A stretch of 12,140 nt of DNA from positions 1-12,140 of the forward strand of contig JANYHX010000151.1 in NCBI GenBank assembly GCA_025362155.1. Reading direction: 5' to 3'. The notes beneath the pieces were generated by a model. That model was given only the letters and a program-made list of their open reading frames with translations. It was not told the origin of the DNA and made no database searches. A program made the translations under genes and the position numbers. Below, piece by piece: positions 1 to 9,892 of this stretch (position 1 is the stretch's first letter; the number at the start of each line of letters is the position of its first letter). Origin of the DNA: Gallionella sp. (lineage in GTDB: Bacteria; Pseudomonadota; Gammaproteobacteria; Burkholderiales; Gallionellaceae).

Positions 1-2876
<2,876 letters not shown>

Positions 2877-2891
2877 GAGGTGTAAGAATTC

Positions 2892-2957
2892 GTGAAATGT
2901 GAAAAGTGAAACGTGAAATGTGGGGGAAGGTGTTACGTTTCACATTTCACGTTTCAC
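2892..2957. repeat. GTGAAAY heptamer-type repeats forming a 17-bp perfect inverted repeat between gcvH and gcvP
   Basis: The left side has degenerate GTGAAAY units, ending in GTGAAACGTGAAATGTG (2906-2922). The right side, CACATTTCACGTTTCAC (2941-2957), is its exact reverse complement, with an 18-base loop. Transcribed from the gcv promoter, this would be a long hairpin in the gcvH-gcvP spacer. No U-tract follows on either strand, so it is not a classic terminator. Runs of GTGAAAC/GTTTCAC units are, from memory, common dispersed repeats in betaproteobacterial genomes. The arms are seen directly; a role in mRNA stability or in setting gcvH versus gcvP levels is inference. Confidence 0.85.
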
Positions 2958-2965
2958 AGGGTTTA

Positions 2966-3361
2966 TTAATGTGCTTCGCTGTCCACGTGCGCCTGGTACG
3001 CTGATGCATCCATCAGAGCAGCTACGTCCGCCGGATTATCGGGTTTCATCCGGTACATCCATGCGGCATAAGGATCAGTGTTGATGGCCTCAGGCGTGCT
3101 GTCCAGGTCACCATTGACCGCCGTCACTACCCCACTCACCGGTGCGTACACATCGGAGGCTGCCTTCACTGACTCCACTACGGCGCACTCTTCGTTTGCC
3201 TTGAGTTTGCGGCCTACCGCCGGTGTTTCCACGAACACCATGTCGCCCAACAATTCCTGCGCATGCTCGGTAATGCCGATGCTGATGGTGCCGTCGGATT
3301 CACTCCTGATCCATTCGTGAGAGGCGGTGTACTTTAAATTTACTGGAAGCGTTGCGCTCAT
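2966..3361 (-). CDS. gcvH: Glycine cleavage system H protein (lipoyl carrier)
   Basis: A 131-residue cytoplasmic carrier whose lipoylated lysine shuttles the aminomethyl group from GcvP to GcvT and then delivers dihydrolipoyl to lipoamide dehydrogenase. The N-terminus ([12 protein letters not shown]) is typical of the family, and the lipoylation site lies in [17 protein letters not shown], with Lys66 as the expected modified residue. The C-terminal [13 protein letters not shown] fits the family. Length is normal (about 125-130). The ATG at 3361 has a good Shine-Dalgarno, AAGGAGA, about seven bases upstream. It is second in gcvTHP, 69 bases after the gcvT stop, and should share the glycine riboswitch. 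No anomalies were seen in the coding part. Confidence 0.98.
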   Translation of the reverse strand: MSATLPVNLKYTASHEWIRSESDGTISIGITEHAQELLGDMVFVETPAVGRKLKANEECAVVESVKAASDVYAPVSGVVTAVNGDLDSTPEAINTDPYAAWMYRMKPDNPADVAALMDASAYQAHVDSEAH

Positions 3362-3430
3362 GTTGTTCTCCTTAATATTAGTAAATTCGATAAAAACTGG
3401 TAGCCAAACACGCGTGCTTCACGCCACCCG

Positions 3431-4522
3431 TTATAAACTTAATAAACTTTTTCCATTGCGCGCAAACGGATATTTCACTACTTTCGCCGCGAGCATTTTA
3501 TCGCGTATCGCAACTTGCACGGTGTCGCCGACCTGCACGTCTTTCGGCACGCGCGCCAGCGCAATGGACTTTTCCAGCGTAGGCGAAAAACTGCCGCTGG
3601 TGATTTCGCCTGCGCCATGTGCGGTGTGCACCTGCTGATGGCCACGCAGCACGCCCTTATCCTGTAATACCAGACCAACCAGTTTGCGTGCCGGTGGATG
3701 GGCCAGCAGCGCGGCCTTGCCGATGAAATCGCGTTCGCTCTTTAAGTCCACGGTCCAGGCCAACCCCGCTTCCAGCGGATTGATGGTTTCGTCCATGTCC
3801 TGACCATACAGATTCATGCCCGCTTCGAGGCGCAAGGTGTCACGTGCGCCCAGGCCTATGGGCGCAACGCCTGCCTTGTTGAGCGCTCGCCACAGGGCTT
3901 CCGCGTGCGTCCCAGGCAGAACGATTTCAAACCCCTCTTCGCCGGTGTAGCCGGTGCGTGCGATAAAGTATTCGCCGCAATCGGCAGCCTGAAAAATCTG
4001 TAAACCTTCGGTTTTGGATTGAGTGTCAGGCAACACTTGCCACACCTTGGCGCGCGCGTTTGGCCCTTGCACTGCAATCATCGCCAGCTCGGGGTGGTCG
4101 TTGATGGAAAGTTGCGGCGCATGCTTGCTGGCCTGCCGCCTCATCCACGCGATGTCCTTTTCCGCTGTGCCCGCGTTTACGACGATGCGGAACCAGTCGT
4201 CATTCATGAAATACACGATCAGGTCATCGATTACTCCGCCGTTGTCCAGCAGCATGCAGGAATACAGCGCTTTGCCGGGCAGCGCGAGCTTTTCTACGTT
4301 GTTCGCCAACAGGTAGCGCAGAAAGCTGCGCACACCATTGCCTTTGATGTCCACCACACGCATATGCGACACGTCGAACATACCGCAGTCGTTGCGCACC
4401 TGATGGTGTTCGTCGATTTGCGAACCGTAATTGACCGGCATATCCCAGCCGCCGAAATCAACCATTTTCGCGCCCATGGCGCGGTGTGCCGCATTCAGCG
4501 GAGTTTGCTTTAATGATGACAT
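3431..4522 (-). CDS. gcvT: Aminomethyltransferase, T-protein of the glycine cleavage system
   Basis: GcvT releases ammonia from the aminomethyl-lipoyl group on GcvH and makes 5,10-methylene-tetrahydrofolate. The 363 residues match the normal length. Seen: [20 protein letters not shown] near the N-terminus; [11 protein letters not shown] at 95-105, containing the aspartate pair that includes the family's catalytic Asp (Asp101 in E. coli); [12 protein letters not shown] at 149-160; [13 protein letters not shown] at 188-200; and [18 protein letters not shown] at 223-240, typical of the folate-binding core. The ATG at 4522 is preceded only by a weak AGAAAG purine stretch. It is the first gene of gcvTHP, immediately after the riboswitch terminator, so read-through of that terminator decides its expression. 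Folate-binding YgfZ-type relatives are excluded by the full catalytic set and the operon. Confidence 0.98.
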   Translation of the reverse strand: MSSLKQTPLNAAHRAMGAKMVDFGGWDMPVNYGSQIDEHHQVRNDCGMFDVSHMRVVDIKGNGVRSFLRYLLANNVEKLALPGKALYSCMLLDNGGVIDDLIVYFMNDDWFRIVVNAGTAEKDIAWMRRQASKHAPQLSINDHPELAMIAVQGPNARAKVWQVLPDTQSKTEGLQIFQAADCGEYFIARTGYTGEEGFEIVLPGTHAEALWRALNKAGVAPIGLGARDTLRLEAGMNLYGQDMDETINPLEAGLAWTVDLKSERDFIGKAALLAHPPARKLVGLVLQDKGVLRGHQQVHTAHGAGEITSGSFSPTLEKSIALARVPKDVQVGDTVQVAIRDKMLAAKVVKYPFARNGKSLLSL

Positions 4523-4533
4523 AGATACTTTCT

Positions 4534-4574
4534 AAAAAATGAAAAGGGCGCAACACGATAATCGTGCTGCGCCC
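4534..4574 (-). terminator. Intrinsic terminator acting as glycine riboswitch expression platform
   Basis: On the minus strand GGGCGCAGCACGAT (4574-4561) is followed after one base by ATCGTGTTGCGCCC (4559-4546). This is a 14-nt arm pair with one G-U; the innermost pairs open to form the loop. TTTTCATTTTTT (4545-4534) follows. The strong GC stem plus U-tract lies only 11 bases before the gcvT start and directly after the P1 helix of aptamer 2. This is the usual place for a transcription-termination platform in glycine riboswitches. Confidence 0.9.
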
Positions 4575-4745
4575 CATCTGTCCTTGATACCTGAGAGATT
4601 ACAACTTGCGTTGCGTGCCCCTTCGGTGGTTGGTTGATCCAACGCTCTCCAGATTTGCCTGCGCCAATAGTTCTTGAGCCTGAGCGGTTGCGGGTGTTGC
4701 GCCTTCGGCGGTGTCATGTAAATAATGCCTGACACGCTCTCCTAT
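4575..4745 (-). promoter_or_regulatory. Tandem glycine riboswitch upstream of gcvTHP
   Basis: Two glycine aptamers are visible on the minus strand. Aptamer 1 opens with GGAGAGCG (4742-4735), has the core ACCGCCGAAGGCGCAAC and closes with CGCTCAGGCTCAAG. Aptamer 2 opens with GGAGAGCG (4650-4643), has CACCGAAGGGGCA and closes with CTCTCAGGTATCAAGGACAGA. P1 of aptamer 2 is the ATCTG/CAGAT pair at 4654-4650 and 4580-4576. These are the hallmark motifs of the glycine riboswitch family, which commonly controls gcv operons, usually turning them on when glycine is abundant. The short reading frame across this region is an artefact. The direction of regulation here is inferred from the family. Confidence 0.95.
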
Positions 4746-4765
4746 TAGTCTGAACGGCGGGACGC

Positions 4766-4794
4766 AATATACCGGAAAGTGGCTGCGCTGACAA
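4766..4794 (-). promoter_or_regulatory. Sigma70-type promoter for the gcvTHP riboswitch transcript
   Basis: The minus strand shows TTGTCA (4794-4789), a 17-base spacer, then TATATT (4771-4766). Each hexamer differs from consensus at one position and the spacing is ideal. The predicted transcript start near 4759 lies about 15-20 bases before the first aptamer, as expected for a riboswitch leader. Confidence 0.8.
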
Positions 4795-4820
4795 ACAATA
4801 AGGAAACGCGGAGTATTCAG

Positions 4821-4903
4821 TCCGTTCGGGCTGAGCTTGTCGAAGCCTTTGCCAAGATGCGGATTCGTATAGGAGGCATTTCGACAAGCTCAATGCGAAC
4901 GGA
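4821..4903. repeat. REP-like imperfect palindrome between the diguanylate cyclase gene and the gcv promoter
   Basis: The left arm (4821-4844) and right arm (4880-4903) are 24-nt reverse complements except for a central three-base mismatch block: eight matched bases (TCCGTTCG/CGAACGGA), three unpaired, then 13 matched (TGAGCTTGTCGAA). The 35-base interior has no reading frame of note. The GAGCTTGTCGAA/TTCGACAAGCTC core is, from memory, a widely dispersed intergenic palindrome in proteobacterial genomes. No U-tract follows on the minus strand, so it is not a canonical terminator, though it sits 25 bases after a stop codon. Confidence 0.8.
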
Positions 4904-4927
4904 TTAATCTGCGTTTCACTAAGGTTG

Positions 4928-6619
4928 TTAATTCTGTCCCTTTATTTCCTGGCTGCCACTTGCAGGGGGATTATCTGCCAGCATCACACGGTTACGTCCG
5001 GCGTGTTTAGCTTTATACAGCGCCTTGTCTGCCGCATCGCTGAGTTTGGTGGCATCCGGAAACTGGGAAACATCTGCGATCCCGCAACTAAACGTAACCG
5101 GGAATTCTGCACCCTCTGCCAGATGGCGCAACTGGGAAAAGTCGTCGCGTATGGTATCCAGCACCTTCATCGCCGTCGGCCCATCCGCATCCACCAGGAC
5201 AACCGCAAATTCTTCGCCGCCATAGCGCCCAACCAGGTCACTGCTGCGCAGGCGTTGTTTGAGCAGGCGAGACAGGCTTTTAATTACACGATCCCCAACG
5301 GGGTGACCATAGCTATCATTAACTTTTTTGAAATGGTCAATGTCAACCATCGCGAAGGATAACGGTTTTTTCTGGCGTATTGCCCACGCTACTTCACCAT
5401 CCAGCTGATCTTTGATGGCAGTGTGATTGAGCAAGCCGGTCAGGCTGTCGCGCACCATGAAAGAACGCAACATCAGTGATCGCCGGATGCGGCTGGTCAC
5501 GGAAGAAATCAGATGGGGCGGCTGGATCGGCTTGGTCAGAAAATCATCTCCCCCCAAGCCCATCGCAAAGAGCTGCTTGTCGAGATTATTTTCAGCGGAC
5601 AAAAATACGATAGGGATACTGACGAAGGCATCAAGCTGCCGAATGACCTTGGCCAAATCCGTACCATTACATTCCGGCATATAAAGATCGATCAGGATCA
5701 GGTCGGGGGCAAATTCCAGCAATGCCCCAATGACTTTAAACGGGTTATTAATCGCCTTCACTGCCATGCCCGCTTCTTCCAGCACCGCTGCGTGATAAGC
5801 GGTGAGCGCCACCGAATCATCCACGATCATCACTCGGTAGGGAACCAGCGGCTTGGTTGAGGTTAGATTATCCAGCTTGTCTATCAAAGCGCCGATATTT
5901 ACCGGCTTGCTTAAATAGGCGATGCTGCCAGCACGCGCGGCTTCCAGTCTCATTTCAAAATCGTCATGCGCAGAGAGAAAAACAACCGGCAGAGGAATCT
6001 TACGTTCCCGCTGGATTTCATTCATCAGCTTCACTCCGCCGAGGCGATCTTCCGGGAAGGTGACATCCATCAGCACTACTACATCCGGGGTTTGCTGCAC
6101 GGCCAGCCGAAATTCCTCCAGCGTATTGAAATCGCTCACGTCATAGCCGAAGTAGCCGAGTTGAATCTTCAACTCTTCTGCCACTTCACGCTCGTCTTCA
6201 ACTATAAAAATGCGCCGTGGCGCAACAGTAGTTTGCGGCGGTTGCGCGACTGCAATCAATTCAGCTTGCGCAGCAATGGGGGCATCCCTGTGCAGGGCCG
6301 CTGCATGCAGCTCCTTTATACTGGCCAGTATATGACCACGTTGATCTTTGCCAACAATAGTCTTTGTTTGCGCCAACTGCCGGAGATAAGCTTCCAGATT
6401 CCGTGCCACATCGCTGAGGGAGCCGAATCCAAAAGTCTTGCCCGAGCCTATCAAACTATGCACAAAAAGGAGCAAGGTTTCAAAACCTGGTTCATCCCAT
6501 TTGGTCGACGACATTTGGTTTAACGTCTGGTTGAGTTGATTGATTTTTTCAGGCAATTGCGCCGCGTAGGCGTCACTCAAGACTTTCAGTTTTGCCTGCA
6601 ACACGACTGAATCATACAT
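4928..6619 (-). CDS. HPt-REC-REC-GGDEF response regulator, probable diguanylate cyclase
   Basis: A 563-residue soluble signalling protein that probably makes cyclic di-GMP when phosphorylated. Domains: an HPt-like helical domain at about 1-110 with FVHSLIGSGKTFGF, where His54 is the likely phosphoacceptor; a receiver at 135-250 with IFIVEDE, Asp185 in LMDVTFPED and Lys238; a second receiver at 260-380 with VMIVDDS, Asp311 in LIDLYMP and Lys363; and GGDEF at 388-550. The active loop is GGEEF (467-471), and RSSD (458-461), five residues before it, is an intact inhibitory I-site. No transmembrane segment or kinase domain is present, so an external hybrid kinase must feed it. The ATG at 6619 was chosen because AGGAGG stands eight bases upstream. 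A start at 6658 would add 13 residues without a good ribosome site. It is a single gene, not clearly in an operon with its neighbours. Specific pathway unknown. Confidence 0.93.
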   Translation of the reverse strand: MYDSVVLQAKLKVLSDAYAAQLPEKINQLNQTLNQMSSTKWDEPGFETLLLFVHSLIGSGKTFGFGSLSDVARNLEAYLRQLAQTKTIVGKDQRGHILASIKELHAAALHRDAPIAAQAELIAVAQPPQTTVAPRRIFIVEDEREVAEELKIQLGYFGYDVSDFNTLEEFRLAVQQTPDVVVLMDVTFPEDRLGGVKLMNEIQRERKIPLPVVFLSAHDDFEMRLEAARAGSIAYLSKPVNIGALIDKLDNLTSTKPLVPYRVMIVDDSVALTAYHAAVLEEAGMAVKAINNPFKVIGALLEFAPDLILIDLYMPECNGTDLAKVIRQLDAFVSIPIVFLSAENNLDKQLFAMGLGGDDFLTKPIQPPHLISSVTSRIRRSLMLRSFMVRDSLTGLLNHTAIKDQLDGEVAWAIRQKKPLSFAMVDIDHFKKVNDSYGHPVGDRVIKSLSRLLKQRLRSSDLVGRYGGEEFAVVLVDADGPTAMKVLDTIRDDFSQLRHLAEGAEFPVTFSCGIADVSQFPDATKLSDAADKALYKAKHAGRNRVMLADNPPASGSQEIKGQN

Positions 6620-6735
6620 GGCCGTCCTCCTGTCTATGTACCCTTGCTTTCGAGCCACAGATTTAAAATTTTGTCTTGCTAATCAGTTAGAGTATCTCAA
6701 ATGATGTTTCCACGATAGCAGTAAATGGCTATGGA
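6620..6735 (-). other. Spacer between the DUF3426 gene and the diguanylate cyclase gene
   Basis: This 116-base AT-rich spacer carries the ribosome site described separately. TTGAGA is present near 6700-6695, but no matching -10 hexamer stands at 16-18 bases, so I call no promoter. No hairpin with a U-tract is evident after the DUF3426 stop. The cyclase gene may still have its own promoter here. Confidence 0.4.
6625..6630 (-). promoter_or_regulatory. Shine-Dalgarno AGGAGG that fixes the start of the diguanylate cyclase gene
   Basis: AGGAGG (minus strand, 6630-6625) lies five bases before the ATG codon at 6619, measured from the last G of the site. It is a consensus site, and nothing comparable precedes the longer alternative start at 6658. 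Confidence 0.85.
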
Positions 6736-7560
6736 TCAATTGTTCGGAAGCAGTACTAATCGGTATCCAGACGGCTTTAGGTCGGCAGTATCAAGATGCA
6801 CCTTAAGGCCGAGTTCGTGATTGGGTAGCAGACCGAGTACTGGGCTTTCGCCGGGCGGCAAATAGTCTGCCGGGGTGAATAGGCGACGTGCGAGAGGCTG
6901 GTCTTGAGGATCATTCAGCGTAAGTTCCAGATTAGGAAAAGATTGCGCGTAAGAGGCTCGATTGCGCAACAGCGCATTCAGCGCAATGTGGTTTTCGTTG
7001 GCCGGGTCGGCCTGAAGTTCTGACGATTCAATGTCTATCAGGTCGGTATGTTGTGGTAAAGGCACGCCGCATTTCAGCATCCCACAGTAGCCAAGCAGCG
7101 CCGGTTTTAACACTGGCAAGCGCGCAGCCAAGTCTACGCGGAACCAGTAGGCCGCTTGCGCGAGCAGTATGAACAATAATAGAAAGGACGCAATCGCCCA
7201 AGGCCACGAGCGCTGTTCAGGTTGGAATTCGCTGCCATCATCGTCGCGCAGGATGACGACTTGCTCTGCCAGCGTCATGGGTTGCAGAACAGCCACTTTC
7301 GAACCGGCTGTAAGATTAGGATCGGGGATTAGGGAATCGATATCTTGAAAATCTTCTTGAGTATCTGGCGGCGCGACAAACTTATCCAGTATCGGCATCT
7401 CGAGTTGCAGGTCGAGTTGATCAGGCGCGAAGTTAGTGTGAGTATCGAAAGCCTGCAGGCAATGCCCACAACGTACCATGCCGTGATGTGCTTCCAGTTG
7501 CACCCGGGTGATTTTGAAGTGGGTGTCGCAGTGCGGACAGGCTGTAGTTCCTTGCATCAT
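6736..7560 (-). CDS. Zinc-ribbon, single-pass membrane protein with C-terminal DUF3426 domain
   Basis: A 274-residue protein of unknown function. Residues 1-40 form an MJ0042-type zinc ribbon with CPHC (8-11) and CGHC (31-34). A low-complexity acidic linker follows, then one hydrophobic helix (about 118-140, WAIASFLLLFILLAQAAYWF). The C-terminal 130 residues fit DUF3426, and CGMLKCGVPLP (about 149-159) is typical of that domain. The arrangement suggests a cytoplasmic zinc-finger tail and a periplasmic domain. The ATG at 7560 shares one base with the prmA stop (TAATG), so translation is probably coupled. A GTG at 7584 in the same frame, inside prmA, is a less likely start. It is the last gene of the aroQ-accB-accC-prmA run, a position I recall for this family in betaproteobacteria. 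No function is assigned. Confidence 0.88.
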   Translation of the reverse strand: MMQGTTACPHCDTHFKITRVQLEAHHGMVRCGHCLQAFDTHTNFAPDQLDLQLEMPILDKFVAPPDTQEDFQDIDSLIPDPNLTAGSKVAVLQPMTLAEQVVILRDDDGSEFQPEQRSWPWAIASFLLLFILLAQAAYWFRVDLAARLPVLKPALLGYCGMLKCGVPLPQHTDLIDIESSELQADPANENHIALNALLRNRASYAQSFPNLELTLNDPQDQPLARRLFTPADYLPPGESPVLGLLPNHELGLKVHLDTADLKPSGYRLVLLPNN

Positions 7561-8453
7561 TAACGCTTGCGCCCCGACAGGCACGACCAGCCATCCTCAA
7601 AAATCGGGGGGTTCAGGTCAAACCATTGTTGATAAATGTTCATCACTTCTTGCGCCTGCTCCTCCAGTATGCCAGATAGCACGATGTGTCCGCCCGAACG
7701 TGTTGCATCTGCCAGTAACGGCGCCAGCATGCGTAACGGGTTGGTGAGTATATTTGCTACCACCAACTCATAACGTGATTGCGGGGCATGGTCGGGCGAA
7801 TAAAACCGCACGTTCTTGACTTGGTTGGAAGCCGCATTGTCGCGGCTGGCATTCACGGCTTGCAAGTCTACATCAACCCCGACAGCATGGGCAGCCCCCA
7901 GCTTGAGCGCCGCAATGGCAAGGATGCCTGAGCCGCAGCCATAATCCAGCACGCTTTCGCCGCCCTGCAAATTCGTATCCAGCCAGCGTAAACACAAGCG
8001 CGTGGTGGGATGACTGCCGGTACCAAACGCCAAGCCGGGATCAAGCACAATATTAATGGCGCTAGGGTCGCTTGGCGTGTGCCAGGTCGGCACGATCCAC
8101 AAACGCGGTGAAATCGAAATCGGCTCGAACTGGGATTGGGTCAGGCGCACCCAGTCGTTTTCAGCCAGAGTTTCGATGTGATGTTGGGGGATTTGTTCGA
8201 GGCCAATGATGGCCGAGGCTTTGCGCAGAATTGTAACTACATCCTCATCACTGTCAAATAGTGCGCTGACGCGATTATGTTGCCATACGCCGGGCGGGGG
8301 TTCTCCCGGCTCACCGAAAATTGCTTGCTCGTCCGGCGTGTCAGCATCCGCATCCAGCAGGTCAACCGACATAGCCCCCAGCTCCAGCAGTGCTTCGCTC
8401 AAAGCTTCAGCGTGCTCGGCTTGGGTATCAATAATTAGCGACAACCAAGGCAA
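7560..8453 (-). CDS. prmA: Ribosomal protein L11 methyltransferase
   Basis: PrmA trimethylates ribosomal protein L11 using S-adenosylmethionine. The 297 residues match the family (E. coli 293). The N-terminus MPWLSLIID matches the MPW start of E. coli PrmA and forms the L11-recognition domain. The methyltransferase domain shows LDPGLAFGTGSHPTT (137-151), SAM-binding motif I LDYGCGSGILA (159-169) and VVANIL (221-226). The start codon is TTG at 8453, directly after the accC stop with no gap. An AAAGG ribosome site (8465-8461) lies inside the end of accC, seven bases before the TTG. The family alignment makes this start convincing despite the rare codon. Its stop overlaps the next gene's ATG. 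Cytoplasmic; co-transcribed with accBC. The lipid-synthesis and ribosome-modification genes are linked by position only. Confidence 0.97.
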   Translation of the reverse strand: MPWLSLIIDTQAEHAEALSEALLELGAMSVDLLDADADTPDEQAIFGEPGEPPPGVWQHNRVSALFDSDEDVVTILRKASAIIGLEQIPQHHIETLAENDWVRLTQSQFEPISISPRLWIVPTWHTPSDPSAINIVLDPGLAFGTGSHPTTRLCLRWLDTNLQGGESVLDYGCGSGILAIAALKLGAAHAVGVDVDLQAVNASRDNAASNQVKNVRFYSPDHAPQSRYELVVANILTNPLRMLAPLLADATRSGGHIVLSGILEEQAQEVMNIYQQWFDLNPPIFEDGWSCLSGRKR

Positions 8454-9809
8454 TTATTTACCTTTGGTGCGCTCTGCCAACCGCTCTTCAAGATAGTGAA
8501 TATTGGTACCGCCGCGCATAAAAGCAGCGTCCTGAAATAATTCGCGATGCAAGGCAAGATTGGTCTCTATGCCTTCTACAGCCATTTCTGACAGCGCAAT
8601 GCGCATGCGCGCCATGGCTTGCTCACGACTATCGCCATACGCAATGATCTTGCCTATCATCGAATCATAATATGGCGGCACAAAATAATTGGCATACACG
8701 TGCGAATCCACTCGAATGCCGGGGCCGCCCGGGGGATGCCAGGTCGTAATGCGTCCCGGAGAAGGCGTAAATTTATAAGGATGCTCGGCGTTAATCCGGC
8801 ATTCGATGGCGTGACCACGGAACTGAATGTCACGTTGCCGGAAAGGCAGCTTTTCCCCGGCGGCGATACGTATTTGTTGTTGTACGATATCGATGCCGGT
8901 AATCATTTCGGTCACCGGGTGCTCTACCTGCACGCGCGTGTTCATTTCGATGAAAAAAAACTCGCCTTTTTCATACAGAAACTCAAACGTTCCTGCACCG
9001 CGATAGCCGATTTTACGACATGCCGCAGCGCAGCGCTCGCCGACCTTGTTGCGCATTTTTGCATCGAGCAAGGGAGCCGGGGCTTCCTCGATGATTTTTT
9101 GGTGACGACGTTGCATGGAACAATCCCGCTCACCCAAATACACCGCGTTGCCGTGCTGGTCGGCCAATATCTGGATCTCGATGTGGCGCGGGTTCTCTAA
9201 AAATTTTTCCATGTACACCATGGGATTATTAAATGCGGCCTGTGCTTCAGCGCGGGTCATGGTGACGGCATTCAGTAACGCTGCCTCGGTATGAACCACG
9301 CGCATGCCGCGCCCGCCGCCGCCGCCGGAGGCTTTAATAATAACGGGGTAGCCTATGCTGCGCGCGATTTTGATAATGGCTGCGGGAGTTTCTGGCAACG
9401 CACCTTCGACACCGGGTACGCATGGCACACCAGCTTTTTTCATCGCGATCTTGGCGCTTACTTTGTCGCCCATCAAACGGATAGTCTCGGCGCGCGGGCC
9501 TATGAAAACGAAGCCGCATTTTTCAACACGCTCGGAAAAATCGGCATTTTCCGAAAGAAAACCATAGCCGGGATGAATAGCTTGCGCATCCGTGACCTCC
9601 GCTGCACTAATGATGGCTGGGATATTCAGATAACTTAACGTAGAAGAGGCCGGGCCAATACATACCGATTCATCGGCCAGCTTGACGTACTTGGCATCAG
9701 CATCCGCTTCGGAATGCACCACGACAGTTTTGATACCCATTTCACGACAAGCGCGCTGAATACGCAACGCAATTTCACCGCGATTTGCAATCAGAATTTT
9801 CTCAAACAT
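8454..9809 (-). CDS. accC: Biotin carboxylase subunit of acetyl-CoA carboxylase
   Basis: AccC uses ATP and bicarbonate to carboxylate the biotin on AccB, the first half-reaction of malonyl-CoA formation for fatty acid synthesis. The 451 residues match the family (about 450). The sequence is collinear with E. coli numbering at all key sites I checked: Lys116, Lys159, the glycine-rich ATP loop [10 protein letters not shown] (161-170), Glu276, Glu288, Arg292, Gln294, Glu296 and Arg338. There is no carboxyltransferase or biotin domain, so it is the free-standing subunit rather than a fused acyl-CoA or pyruvate carboxylase. The ATG at 9809 ([17 protein letters not shown]) is set by homology and by GGAG at 9820-9817. 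The frame stays open 34 codons further upstream, but that stretch is spacer sequence. A diverged copy of the first 11 codons lies about 120 bases upstream (separate entry). Confidence 0.98.
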   Translation of the reverse strand: MFEKILIANRGEIALRIQRACREMGIKTVVVHSEADADAKYVKLADESVCIGPASSTLSYLNIPAIISAAEVTDAQAIHPGYGFLSENADFSERVEKCGFVFIGPRAETIRLMGDKVSAKIAMKKAGVPCVPGVEGALPETPAAIIKIARSIGYPVIIKASGGGGGRGMRVVHTEAALLNAVTMTRAEAQAAFNNPMVYMEKFLENPRHIEIQILADQHGNAVYLGERDCSMQRRHQKIIEEAPAPLLDAKMRNKVGERCAAACRKIGYRGAGTFEFLYEKGEFFFIEMNTRVQVEHPVTEMITGIDIVQQQIRIAAGEKLPFRQRDIQFRGHAIECRINAEHPYKFTPSPGRITTWHPPGGPGIRVDSHVYANYFVPPYYDSMIGKIIAYGDSREQAMARMRIALSEMAVEGIETNLALHRELFQDAAFMRGGTNIHYLEERLAERTKGK

Positions 9810-9816
9810 ATAATAT

Positions 9817-9820
9817 CTCC
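9817..9820 (-). promoter_or_regulatory. Ribosome binding site of the functional accC start
   Basis: GGAG (minus strand 9820-9817) is seven bases before the ATG at 9809. It supports this start over upstream in-frame codons, and it lies inside the 42-codon leader frame that ends across the accC start. Confidence 0.7.
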
Positions 9821-9837
9821 GCAGTGCAATAGCATTT

Positions 9838-9892
9838 GTGGCTTTCAGCCACTCGGCAATTTGGCTGCGTCGCCGCGCTGCCTTCCGGCAGC
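9838..9892 (-). repeat. Two short perfect hairpins in the insert between the two accC start copies
   Basis: GCTGCC-GGAA-GGCAGC (9892-9877) and GTGGCT-GAA-AGCCAC (9852-9838) are perfect six-base-pair stems with tight loops, 24 bases apart. They fill most of the spacer between the accC start copies. Neither is followed by a U-tract. The second stem includes CCGAGTGGCTGAAAG, which resembles the D-arm of class II tRNAs, but no anticodon arm or T-arm follows. Confidence 0.6.

Noticed and set aside
2892..2957. The gcvH-gcvP inverted repeat as an intrinsic terminator
   Set aside because: Neither strand has a U-tract after the stem, and gcvP needs transcription through it.
4532..4735. A 67-codon minus-strand reading frame over the gcvT leader
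   Set aside because: It lies entirely on the tandem glycine riboswitch and terminator; the conserved motifs are RNA motifs, and the frame has no ribosome site or protein similarity I recognise.
6620..6658. Upstream start for the diguanylate cyclase gene at 6658
   Set aside because: The extra 13 residues precede the strong AGGAGG site that serves the ATG at 6619 and actually include that site.
8619..9200. A 193-codon plus-strand frame opposite accC
   Set aside because: accC is intact with all catalytic residues on the other strand; no independent promoter, ribosome site or motif supports this frame.
9838..9860. tRNA-Ser/Leu-like D-arm sequence CCGAGTGGCTGAAAG
   Set aside because: No acceptor pairing, anticodon arm, or T-arm GGTTCRA motif lies at the required distances, so it is not a tRNA gene; at most a fragment or chance match.
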